From positions 26,680-90,679 of the forward strand of contig CAMFEK010000005.1 of assembly GCA_945949395.1 (NCBI GenBank): a stretch of DNA of 64,000 nucleotides, given 5' to 3'. The DNA is from an uncultured Clostridia bacterium (GTDB lineage: Bacteria > Bacillota > Clostridia > Christensenellales > Borkfalkiaceae). Positions 41,982-48,555 of this stretch are shown piece after piece; the stretch's first letter is position 1; every line of letters begins with the position of its first letter. Both the position numbers and the translations under genes were made by a program. The notes under the pieces are model-generated. The model was not told the DNA's origin, searched no databases, and worked only from the letters and a program-made list of their open reading frames with translations.

Positions 41982-42772
41982 GAATAGAGACTTTAGTCGT
42001 TCAAGTAACAAATCAATGTCCGTTTAATTGTTCGCAATGCTATGTCGAACTTGGCGAAAAATCTTTAACAATTGGGAACCTTCTTGATTTGAAAAATTTT
42101 GCGGTTAAAAATAATGTAAAAATGATTCAAATTACTGGGGGTGAGCCAATGGTTTACCCTAACATCGTTGAGGCTGTTCAATTGTTTTCGAGTAGTGGAC
42201 TTATGACCGTCATAGCAACTTCTGGATATTCTTTGAGTGTAAAAAGGTTAAAAGAATTAAAAGAGGTGGGATTGACGGCTTTGTGTATTTCTCTTAACGG
42301 GTTTAATTATAAAACCGATAGCTTATCGAGAAATACGTTTTTGTTTGCATATAATGCGATTAATTTGTGCCAAAGAATAGATATTCCCTACTTTATTAAT
42401 TTTGTAATTACAAAAGATAATTTTAAGGATTTAAAAGAATTAGCTGAATATGCGAAACAAAAAAATGCAACGGGAATAAATATTTTAAAGCCATTCGGTC
42501 TATTTTATAAAGAGAAAATTTTATCTGAAAGCGAGCTTAACAAATTAAGAGCGATGATAGAGAATGATGATTTTTATAGGGTTGAAAATTGTTACCGAGA
42601 ATATTTTTCTCTTTCTTTGCAAGAAAAGCCGATTTGTGAAGACGCTGGGGGAAAGAGTTGGTTTGTAAGAGCTGACATGAAATGTGCTGTCTGTTCAAAA
42701 AATCAAAAAGAATTATTTAGTCTTAATGAAATAGGGGATACCATTACGTTGGATGTGTGTCCTTTTTCCTAA
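41978..42772 (+). CDS. Radical SAM enzyme (264 aa)
   Basis: [4Fe-4S]/SAM motif C-P-F-N-C-S-Q-C near residues 14-21, then ITGGEPMVYPNIVEA (SAM-binding GGEP, about 52), typical of the PqqE/MoaA-like radical SAM fold. The C-terminus adds Cys residues (ICEDAGG...MKCAVCSK...DVCPF), possibly an auxiliary cluster like a short SPASM/Twitch domain. Start overlaps DUF4176 by 4 bases, so it belongs to the same operon. Substrate unknown: a secreted protein of the locus, or the nearby 58-aa Cys-rich protein, are candidates. Confidence 0.9.
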   Translation: MRIETLVVQVTNQCPFNCSQCYVELGEKSLTIGNLLDLKNFAVKNNVKMIQITGGEPMVYPNIVEAVQLFSSSGLMTVIATSGYSLSVKRLKELKEVGLTALCISLNGFNYKTDSLSRNTFLFAYNAINLCQRIDIPYFINFVITKDNFKDLKELAEYAKQKNATGINILKPFGLFYKEKILSESELNKLRAMIENDDFYRVENCYREYFSLSLQEKPICEDAGGKSWFVRADMKCAVCSKNQKELFSLNEIGDTITLDVCPFS

Positions 42773-42775
42773 AAA

Positions 42776-42859
42776 TTATTTAACAAAAGCAACTATAATT
42801 CCAATAATAATAATGATCAAGTAGCAACAAAAAATAAAGAAACCCTCGTGTTTTTTCAT
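42776..42859 (-). CDS. Tiny hydrophobic peptide (27 aa), type I toxin-like
   Basis: On the minus strand SD AAAAGGAG stands 5 nt before an ATG, encoding MKKHEGFFIFCCYLIIIIIGIIVAFVK, a charged start and one very hydrophobic helix. It lies in the gap between the radical SAM gene and the Cys-rich gene, convergent with the former. Size and shape resemble membrane peptides of type I toxin-antitoxin pairs; no antitoxin RNA was identified. It may be a chance frame. Confidence 0.4.
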   Translation of the reverse strand: MKKHEGFFIFCCYLIIIIIGIIVAFVK

Positions 42860-42952
42860 GATTCTCCTTTTTATCTAATATATGAAATTATTGGAGATTT
42901 ATGTTATTTTTAAATTAATAGAAAATACTGAAATATTTTAGGAGGTGATAAT

Positions 42953-43129
42953 ATGTGTCCATATTATAATGAAACAGGGAAATACTGTAAAATTTATAAA
43001 ACAACGCAGAATGAATATAACGATAAAAACTATTGTCATGAATGTTCTCATTCGTACAAGGATTGTCCCAACTATAAACAATTAGAAAAAGTTTATAATG
43101 GCAATCCGCCTGCACCGTACAATTACTGA
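42953..43129 (+). CDS. Cys-rich small protein (58 aa)
   Basis: Very strong SD (AGGAGGTGATAAT) before ATG 42953. Encodes MCPYYNETGKYCKIYK, then NYCHECSHSYKDCPNYK: five Cys at 2, 12, 28, 31 and 38, in a pattern (CPYY...YC...C..C...CPNY) that looks like a metal-binding or Fe-S knuckle. It is followed by a terminator (43166-43197). I have no family name. The preceding radical SAM gene makes a modified-peptide precursor possible, but an independent small zinc protein is more conservative. Confidence 0.7.
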   Translation: MCPYYNETGKYCKIYKTTQNEYNDKNYCHECSHSYKDCPNYKQLEKVYNGNPPAPYNY

Positions 43130-43165
43130 TTAGGTGTTTAATGTATTCAGTGTTTTCTATTAAAT

Positions 43166-43200
43166 AATGGTCCTTGCAATTTTAAGTAAGGACTATTATT
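43166..43200 (+). terminator. Terminator of the Cys-rich gene
   Basis: AATGGTCCTTGC (43166-43177) and GTAAGGACTATT (43186-43197), 12-bp stem with one G-T pair and T-rich tail. Confidence 0.7.
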
Positions 43201-43235
43201 TATAAAAGATGATTTATAGTTTTTGATTGTAAATT

Positions 43236-43946
43236 ATGATTTATGTTTGTTCAGATTTGCATGGTGAATATGAATTATTTAAAAAGCTGCTTCGATTAAT
43301 TGGTTTTTCACAAAAAGATGAAATGATTATTTGTGGAGATATTCTCGATAAAGGGACAGGCTCGGTTCAACTTTTAAATTTCATTTCAAATTATAAAAAT
43401 TTTTCGTTTATTCTTGGGAATCATGAACATGATTTTTTAAAGTATTATGATTCCCTTATGCGAAATAGAAACAATAATTATGATTGGGTTTTAAAGAAAC
43501 TACAAGAATATTTCTCTACAGATGGTGAGTTGTTGTCTTGGAAACATATTGATTGGTTAGAAGAGCAACCATATTATATTGAAAGGGAACATTTTATTTG
43601 TGTACATAGTGGCATCCCAATTTTGTCGAGTAATAACCTCGTAGAAATCAAAGATGTGGTTGCAAATCAGTTTGTATATGATAGGAAGTTTAAAGAACCA
43701 ACAGTATTACCAAATACAGAAAAATGTATTTTTTATGGACATACACCGAGTGTTTATTTGACTGGAGTACATGAAATAATTGCTTATCCAAAAGTGGAAA
43801 ATCCAAAAACAATATCAGATTTTATCAAGATTCATTTAGATATTGGAACTTGGCTAGGCGGTGGAGTTGGTTGTCTATGTATAAATTCTTTGCAGTGTTT
43901 CTATGTTACGGCAAAAGGGGAAACGCATAAAAAGATGCTTAGATAG
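43236..43946 (+). CDS. Metallophosphoesterase, PP1/PP2A-like (236 aa)
   Basis: Calcineurin-like phosphoesterase with the dinuclear metal motifs SDLHGEYE (residues 6-13), GDILDKG (about 34-40), GNHEHDFL (about 60-67) and, C-terminally, YGHTPS (about 168). This is the bacterial serine/threonine phosphatase (PrpE/PrpA-like) pattern. It could act on phosphoproteins of the TerY-P kinase or on nucleotides. No clear SD. It follows the terminator at 43166, so it is a separate unit. Confidence 0.9.
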   Translation: MIYVCSDLHGEYELFKKLLRLIGFSQKDEMIICGDILDKGTGSVQLLNFISNYKNFSFILGNHEHDFLKYYDSLMRNRNNNYDWVLKKLQEYFSTDGELLSWKHIDWLEEQPYYIEREHFICVHSGIPILSSNNLVEIKDVVANQFVYDRKFKEPTVLPNTEKCIFYGHTPSVYLTGVHEIIAYPKVENPKTISDFIKIHLDIGTWLGGGVGCLCINSLQCFYVTAKGETHKKMLR

Positions 43947-44081
43947 AGGAGTGTTTTACGAGAGTATCTACTCTTGTTCCATTAAAACCTAGTTGTCCAA
44001 AGAATAAAAGCAAAATGCACGCATGGGTTAAAGTATCAAGTAAATAGCAACAATTATTAATTAATGGATACATTTTTATAG

Positions 44082-45059
44082 ATGAATATGGAAAACAAAA
44101 TTGTAAAAATCAAGATGCTTGTTTTATATGATTTACTTTGCCGTTATACAGACGAAGATCATGCGTTAAATTCGGATGAAATCATTAAACTTCTTGAAGA
44201 AAAGGGAATTAAAGAAACAAGGAAAACTTTGCCAGAAGATATTGCAATGCTCAATGCGTTTGGGTATGAAGTAAACTCTTATAAGAAAAGGTATTACTAT
44301 TATTATGTAGTGAAGCATCAATTGGAGATTGCTGAAATAAGACTTTTTGCGGACGTGGTGCAGGCATCCAAAATAAATGTAGGGCAAAAGCGGTTGCTTA
44401 TGCAGCATTTGCTTGAAACAACGAGCGTTCACGGACTAACTTATTTCAAAAAGAATATGTTATCATTAGATAAGCCAAAACATAGTAATCCAGAATTTAT
44501 ATATAGTGTTGATGTTTTTGAAAAGGCAATTGACGAAAATAAAAAGGCGTCATTTCTATATTACCACTTGGATTACAAGAAAAATCATATTTATAGAAAT
44601 GAAGGCGCGAAGTACAATGTAAGCCCTATTTGTATGGTATGGGATAAAGGGAATTATTATCTTTTATGTTATGATGACAAGCATACGGGAATAGCGGCAT
44701 ATCGTATAGACAAGATAGAAAAGGCAAGTATTGAAGAACAGGAACGTTGTGAGGAATGTGCTACCTTTAATATTGAGGGATATCGTTCGCAAGTATATTC
44801 TATGTTTGGCGGTAAGCTGAGTAATGTAGAATTTAGCTTTACGCCAGATATGGTTGATGATATTTTTGATCGGTACGGAGAAGATACTAAAATTATAAAA
44901 CAGGCAGATGAAACATTGAAAGTAAAGGTTCCTGTACAGATCAGTAAAACGTTCTTTGCGTGGGTTGCTGGCTCGCAAGGGAAGGTTAAAATACTTTTTC
45001 CCAAAAATGTGATTGACGAATTTAAGGTGTTCGTGGCGAAAATAAAAGAAGAATACTAA
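44082..45059 (+). CDS. WYL-domain transcriptional regulator (325 aa)
   Basis: N-terminal winged HTH (YTDEDHALNSDEIIKLLEEKGIKETRKTLPEDIAMLNAFGYEV, about 20-65) and a WYL/Sm-like domain from about 150 (ASFLYYHLDYKK...YNVSPICMVWDKGNYYLLCYDDKHTGIAAYRIDKI). Then the C-terminal WCX region. WYL domains bind nucleic acid or small ligands and often regulate defence and mobile-element genes. Last gene before the conjugative-element block; target not apparent. No clear SD before ATG 44082 or ATG 44088. Confidence 0.88.
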   Translation: MNMENKIVKIKMLVLYDLLCRYTDEDHALNSDEIIKLLEEKGIKETRKTLPEDIAMLNAFGYEVNSYKKRYYYYYVVKHQLEIAEIRLFADVVQASKINVGQKRLLMQHLLETTSVHGLTYFKKNMLSLDKPKHSNPEFIYSVDVFEKAIDENKKASFLYYHLDYKKNHIYRNEGAKYNVSPICMVWDKGNYYLLCYDDKHTGIAAYRIDKIEKASIEEQERCEECATFNIEGYRSQVYSMFGGKLSNVEFSFTPDMVDDIFDRYGEDTKIIKQADETLKVKVPVQISKTFFAWVAGSQGKVKILFPKNVIDEFKVFVAKIKEEY

Positions 45060-45121
45060 GCAGTAGGCTCTTGGCGGAAGTTAAGGGCTTATTTTTTTTG
45101 GAAAAAGTTTGAAAAAGTTGC

Positions 45122-45147
45122 TTCACTTCCGTTTTTTCGGAAGTGAA
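45122..45147 (+). terminator. Hairpin between WYL gene and lexA-like promoter
   Basis: TTCACTTCCG (45122-45131), six-T loop, CGGAAGTGAA (45138-45147), then AATTT. A terminator for the WYL gene or insulation of the following promoter. Confidence 0.55.
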
Positions 45148-45150
45148 AAT

Positions 45151-45179
45151 TTGCATTACTTTAAAATAAGTGATATAAT
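45151..45179 (+). promoter_or_regulatory. Sigma-A promoter of the LexA-like gene
   Basis: TTGCAT (45151-45156), 17-bp spacer, TATAAT (45174-45179). Just downstream, ACTACAAACAG...TCGTTAGTAGT (about 45182-45203) is an imperfect palindrome, a candidate autoregulatory operator. Confidence 0.7.
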
Positions 45180-45224
45180 ACAACTACAAACAGTCGTTAG
45201 TAGTACAAAAGAAGGTGGTAAGGT

Positions 45225-45836
45225 ATGAACCCTCGCAATGAAGAACGTAAGAAAGAGATTTATAAGTTCATTGAAAGCTATATAAAAGAGTGGGGCGTTA
45301 CACCATCGACACAACAAGTTGCTGATGGGACAAACTGTTCAAAGCCCACAGCATACAAGTTTATTGTTCGTTTGATAGACGAAGGAATGTTGGAACGTAT
45401 AGGAACTCAAATTTTACCAACTAATAAGTCTTTTTCATTTGACTCTATTCCCGTTGTTGGAACGATAGCTTGTGGGAAACCTATCCTTGCGATTGAGGAC
45501 ATTCAAGGCTATTTGCCTATCAATGTTGACTTTTTAGGAGATGGTAATTATTTTGCCTTGATAGCAGAAGGCGATTCCATGATCGAGTGCGGTATTAATT
45601 CAGGAGATATTGTCATAATACGAGAACAATCAACCGCTGAAAACGGTCAAATTGTCGTAGCGATTATTGAAGATGAGCTGTCTGGTGAAGTAACCGCAAC
45701 GCTGAAAAAATTTTATAAAGACGAAGAAAGACACCGCTATCGTTTGCATCCCGAAAATATTATGATGAATGATATTATCGTAGATAGGTTAGATATTCGT
45801 GGGATTGCAGTCAAGGTTATCAAAGACCTTATCTAA
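45225..45836 (+). CDS. LexA-like repressor/S24 peptidase (203 aa)
   Basis: N-terminal LexA winged HTH (KEIYKFIESYIKEWGVTPSTQQVADGTNCSKPTAYKFIVRLIDEGML) and C-terminal S24 peptidase with GDSM (Ser118) and TLKKF (Lys161), the self-cleavage dyad. The cleavage site reads VGTIACGKPI: Cys83-Gly84 where most LexA proteins have Ala-Gly. Self-cleavage on RecA filament would de-repress. A second, non-core LexA at the edge of a conjugative element most likely controls the element's SOS-linked transfer. SD AAGGTGG 7 nt upstream. Confidence 0.88.
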   Translation: MNPRNEERKKEIYKFIESYIKEWGVTPSTQQVADGTNCSKPTAYKFIVRLIDEGMLERIGTQILPTNKSFSFDSIPVVGTIACGKPILAIEDIQGYLPINVDFLGDGNYFALIAEGDSMIECGINSGDIVIIREQSTAENGQIVVAIIEDELSGEVTATLKKFYKDEERHRYRLHPENIMMNDIIVDRLDIRGIAVKVIKDLI

Positions 45837-45950
45837 TATGGTATTTAGCAAAGTCGTGATTCCCTTTTCGACGAGGCTTAATATATAGTTCAAGGGCATA
45901 AAGTCCCGATTGTTCTTGATAAATTAAAAAAGAGGAGGATTGATTTATAT

Positions 45951-46166
45951 ATGAAGTCAAGTGGTTGCTGTTGCCCGAAATGTGGCACTCCACTTTTTTC
46001 AGCCGTAATGTGTAAAGGGCTGGTTTTTCGTTGTTCCAAGTGCGGAGCATCACTTCTCGTTGACGTAGAAGCGGACGGGAGTACAAGAATAAGTTCAAGA
46101 CCAACGATTGTGGAAGCAGTAAAGGATTTAGCTGAACAAGCAGATACAGTAAGTTGTCCTATCTGA
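45951..46166 (+). CDS. Small zinc-finger protein, Com-like (71 aa)
   Basis: CCCPKCGTPLF ... MCKGLVFRCSKCGASLLVDVEAD: two C-x-x-C knuckles as in Mu Com-type and phage zinc-ribbon proteins, then an unstructured tail. SD GAGGAGG 11 nt before ATG 45951. These small proteins bind nucleic acid; Com activates translation of the mom gene in phage Mu. No mom is near. It lies between the LexA-like gene and the sigma-like gene. Confidence 0.7.
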   Translation: MKSSGCCCPKCGTPLFSAVMCKGLVFRCSKCGASLLVDVEADGSTRISSRPTIVEAVKDLAEQADTVSCPI

Positions 46167-46624
46167 AAACAATTACATAATCGTATTGATATTTGTGGAT
46201 CGAGGCTGTAACCAATCATAAGACCGAATACGACGCAAAGCAATATAAGTTGTAAGAAACAGAAGCTATCGTAAAAGAAGTTATCCAAGCCTTGCAAGTA
46301 GATTATTCCTTAACGGGAGTAGTTTATTTGCAGGGCTTTTTTTATTATCTCAAGATATTTCAAGCGGAAACGCTTTGAATATAAACGGTGAGGCTTGACC
46401 GTAACAGAGCCAAAACAAAATATTTATAAGCCGATTTGCAATAAGGCAGAGGATACATAAGACTTACTTTTTTCTTTAAAAGAGAGAAAAGAAGTGGAAA
46501 GTAGCCTTTCTTGTCATGCCCTTATTGTACTCGGCGGTGGCTAAAAGTCTGTCTTTCCGAAAGATAAAAGCCAACCATGCACTCCTTTGCCAAATTTAAG
46601 CAGTTTCGGCGAAGGAGATTTTTT
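46167..46624. other. 458-base intergenic region of the conjugative element
   Basis: No credible gene. It contains a terminator hairpin (46288-46345), a small stem with a GAAA loop (CAAGCG-GAAA-CGCTTTG, 46361-46377), TCTTTCCGAAAGA (hairpin near 46554-46566) and an A/G-rich stretch before the sigma-like gene. No promoter with both boxes was found with confidence; regulation of the next operon probably resides here. Confidence 0.5.
46288..46345 (+). terminator. Terminator-like hairpin downstream of the Com-like gene
   Basis: AGCCTTGCAAGTAGA (46288-46302) pairs imperfectly with TTTATTTGCAGGGCT (46323-46337), followed by seven T. Confidence 0.65.
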
Positions 46625-47317
46625 ATGTCTATTAAAGACAAGTTTGCTTCCCTGAACCTTAACGAGCTGACCTATGGTGAGTTCAAAGACCTGTTTTCTT
46701 CCACGAAAAGAGTGGACCGTTTCCCTTGTCCCAAAGACTTGCGAACGAGTGATCTTAAATTGTTGGTGGAACAATCGATCACGAATGGAAAAATCGAAGT
46801 GTACGAAAACGGCTATTTCATTTATCGCAGTCTTGACCACGAAACTGTTTTTGCTGTGGATAAATGTCTTGATATGATTTCCTACCGTTGGCAAGGAAAT
46901 AGTAAAGCCGTTGTAGATGAATTGAAAAAAGGCAAATGGCTGATCCCTCTTGTGATGTGTGGAGAAGATAGAATTCAAAAGAATGCCTATTTGTTCGATC
47001 TTCGCTTCCTCTCATCCGAGGAGTTGGAATCCGATTATCAAGAAAAATTGGTGGAAGAAATGGACCAAAACTTATTCTATAATCCGTTTGAAGAAGCCGA
47101 GGGTGAAAGTGAAGACGTAGAGCAGAAAAAGCAAATCGTAAAGGCAGCACTTGCCTGCTTAACGGATAGACAACGTGAAGTATTTCTTTTGAAAGTAAAA
47201 TATCCTAAGCTCAGTCAAAGCGAATTGGCTCATCGATTGGGTATCGTTCAGCAGGTATTTTCTAAGATTTTCCTTGCAGCAGAGAGAAAAATTAAAAAGT
47301 TTTTAGAAAATTTATAA
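46625..47317 (+). CDS. Sigma-70 region 4-like regulator (230 aa)
   Basis: The C-terminus (about 165-228) is a sigma region 4 helix-turn-helix: LTDRQREVFLLKVKYPKLSQSELAHRLGIVQQVFSKIFLAAERKIKKFL. The N-terminal 150 residues do not show region 2, so it is a sigma-like activator or an unusual ECF-type factor rather than a plain sigma. ATG 46625 with SD GAAGGAG 7 nt upstream is preferred over an upstream ATG 46577. First gene of the long element operon; it likely drives that operon. Confidence 0.75.
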   Translation: MSIKDKFASLNLNELTYGEFKDLFSSTKRVDRFPCPKDLRTSDLKLLVEQSITNGKIEVYENGYFIYRSLDHETVFAVDKCLDMISYRWQGNSKAVVDELKKGKWLIPLVMCGEDRIQKNAYLFDLRFLSSEELESDYQEKLVEEMDQNLFYNPFEEAEGESEDVEQKKQIVKAALACLTDRQREVFLLKVKYPKLSQSELAHRLGIVQQVFSKIFLAAERKIKKFLENL

Positions 47318-47414
47318 GTTTTTTAAAAAAGTGGGTGTAAAAACGGGCGATTTTGTACTTTAAGGTGAGAGAGCTTAATCAAGACTCTCAAATAACAAAT
47401 GTAGGAGTCAAAGA

Positions 47415-47828
47415 ATGGCTAAACAAGCAAAAGTATTGAAACTCATCAAGAAACTCAATGCACCTCAGCTTACGGAAACGGAGATCGAAAAACTCAAAGA
47501 GTATCATCGTCACCACGGCGATAAGATCGTCCAAATTCTTGGAGCGTTGCCTCATTGTGGGGTATTGGTGCGAATCAAAGATAGCGACGGCACTCCGATC
47601 ACCGTAATCAACTACGGTGACGGTAGAACCGGTTATTCCGAAGGGGACTATTACAAATATCCTACTCAGGCACATGAGATTGCTTTGATCGAAGATTGGA
47701 TTGACGAGCTTAACGAGGACATCGTTGCGTTTGAAAGAGAAGGGTATGATGAAGAAACGGGTTACGAAGCAGACGTAGAGTATCCCGATGAGGCATATAT
47801 CAAAGACGTAGATACGGAGGAAGAATAA
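47415..47828 (+). CDS. Element-encoded hypothetical protein A (137 aa)
   Basis: Acidic soluble protein with no recognised domain. Its first ~60 residues (KKLNAPQLTETEIEKLKEYHRHHGDKIVQILGALPHCGVLVRIKDSDG) are clearly related to the next gene product (LNAPELSKEKRAKIIKYHKEHGDWVKEIVGPIDEVAVLVRISD), so the two are tandem paralogues. SD TAGGAG. Stop and next start overlap (TAATG). Acidic charge would suit a DNA-mimic type protein; that is speculation. Confidence 0.75.
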   Translation: MAKQAKVLKLIKKLNAPQLTETEIEKLKEYHRHHGDKIVQILGALPHCGVLVRIKDSDGTPITVINYGDGRTGYSEGDYYKYPTQAHEIALIEDWIDELNEDIVAFEREGYDEETGYEADVEYPDEAYIKDVDTEEE

Positions 47829-48118
47829 TGCAAAGCGTAGCTGAAAGAATTGCTGAACTGAACGCTCCCGAACTTTCCAAGGAAAAGAGAGCAAAGATCA
47901 TCAAGTATCACAAAGAACACGGTGATTGGGTAAAGGAGATCGTCGGTCCTATCGACGAAGTTGCGGTGCTTGTTCGTATCAGCGATAACCGTAGAAATAA
48001 GTTCTCGGTCATTGATATGTTTACTCCCGATGATGAATACATCGAAGTGCTTTTTAGCGACAATAGCAGCGAGAAGCCGGAACACGAACTGATCAGCGAG
48101 TGGCTTGAAATTGCCTAA
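47828..48118 (+). CDS. Element-encoded hypothetical protein B, paralogue of A (96 aa)
   Basis: Shares the LNAP.L...I.KYH..HGD...I.G....LVRI.D pattern with the preceding gene and lacks its acidic tail. SD GGAGG 6 nt before the ATG, which overlaps the previous stop by 1 base. Confidence 0.75.
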   Translation: MQSVAERIAELNAPELSKEKRAKIIKYHKEHGDWVKEIVGPIDEVAVLVRISDNRRNKFSVIDMFTPDDEYIEVLFSDNSSEKPEHELISEWLEIA

Positions 48119-48141
48119 ATAATCGAGGATGGGAGAGAAAA

Positions 48142-48555
48142 ATGAGAAAAACCAAACAATTAAATACTCTTCTTTCTCGCCCACTCGGTTATTCCTTGAA
48201 GAGAAAAGCCTTGAAACGCTGGATCTACAAGAATGGCTACACGCAATACGACATTGCGAAGCGTATGGGGGTAGAGATAGATGAATTCAAAAGGCGATTA
48301 AGAGAAAAAGACCTATTCACTAGGGAAGAACTATGGAAACTCATCACCCTAATGAAAGCACAAGCGGCTTTCTGGGTGATTTGGATTCCCGATGAAGACT
48401 TTTGGGAGAGAGTATATCTCATTGTTTTCAAGAGAACTATGCCAAGAAAATGGCGAAGAAAAAATAAGATAAGGAGGAAGTATGAGTGGAAACGACAGAA
48501 AAAGTATAAGAAACGCCGCAATACAAGGCGTTATGCAAGACGGCGAGAGTCTTAA
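48142..48555 (+). CDS. HTH-like small protein with Arg/Lys-rich tail (137 aa)
   Basis: A central YTQYDIAKRMGVEIDEFKRRLREKDLFTREELWKLITLM is Cro/CI-like. The C-terminal 40 residues are almost all Arg, Lys and Tyr. The last 74 bases overlap the start of the giant gene in another frame, and the basic tail is what the SD and 5' codons of that gene read as in this frame. SD GGGAGAG 6 nt before ATG. DNA binding is likely. Confidence 0.65.
   Translation: MRKTKQLNTLLSRPLGYSLKRKALKRWIYKNGYTQYDIAKRMGVEIDEFKRRLREKDLFTREELWKLITLMKAQAAFWVIWIPDEDFWERVYLIVFKRTMPRKWRRKNKIRRKYEWKRQKKYKKRRNTRRYARRRES

Noticed and set aside
45829-46297. Minus-strand frames over the Com-like gene
   Set aside because: No SD and no recognisable sequence; the sense frame has paired C-x-x-C motifs and a strong SD.
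46167-46624. This gap as a replication origin
   Set aside because: No iterons, DnaA boxes or initiator gene nearby; only a terminator and two small stems are visible.
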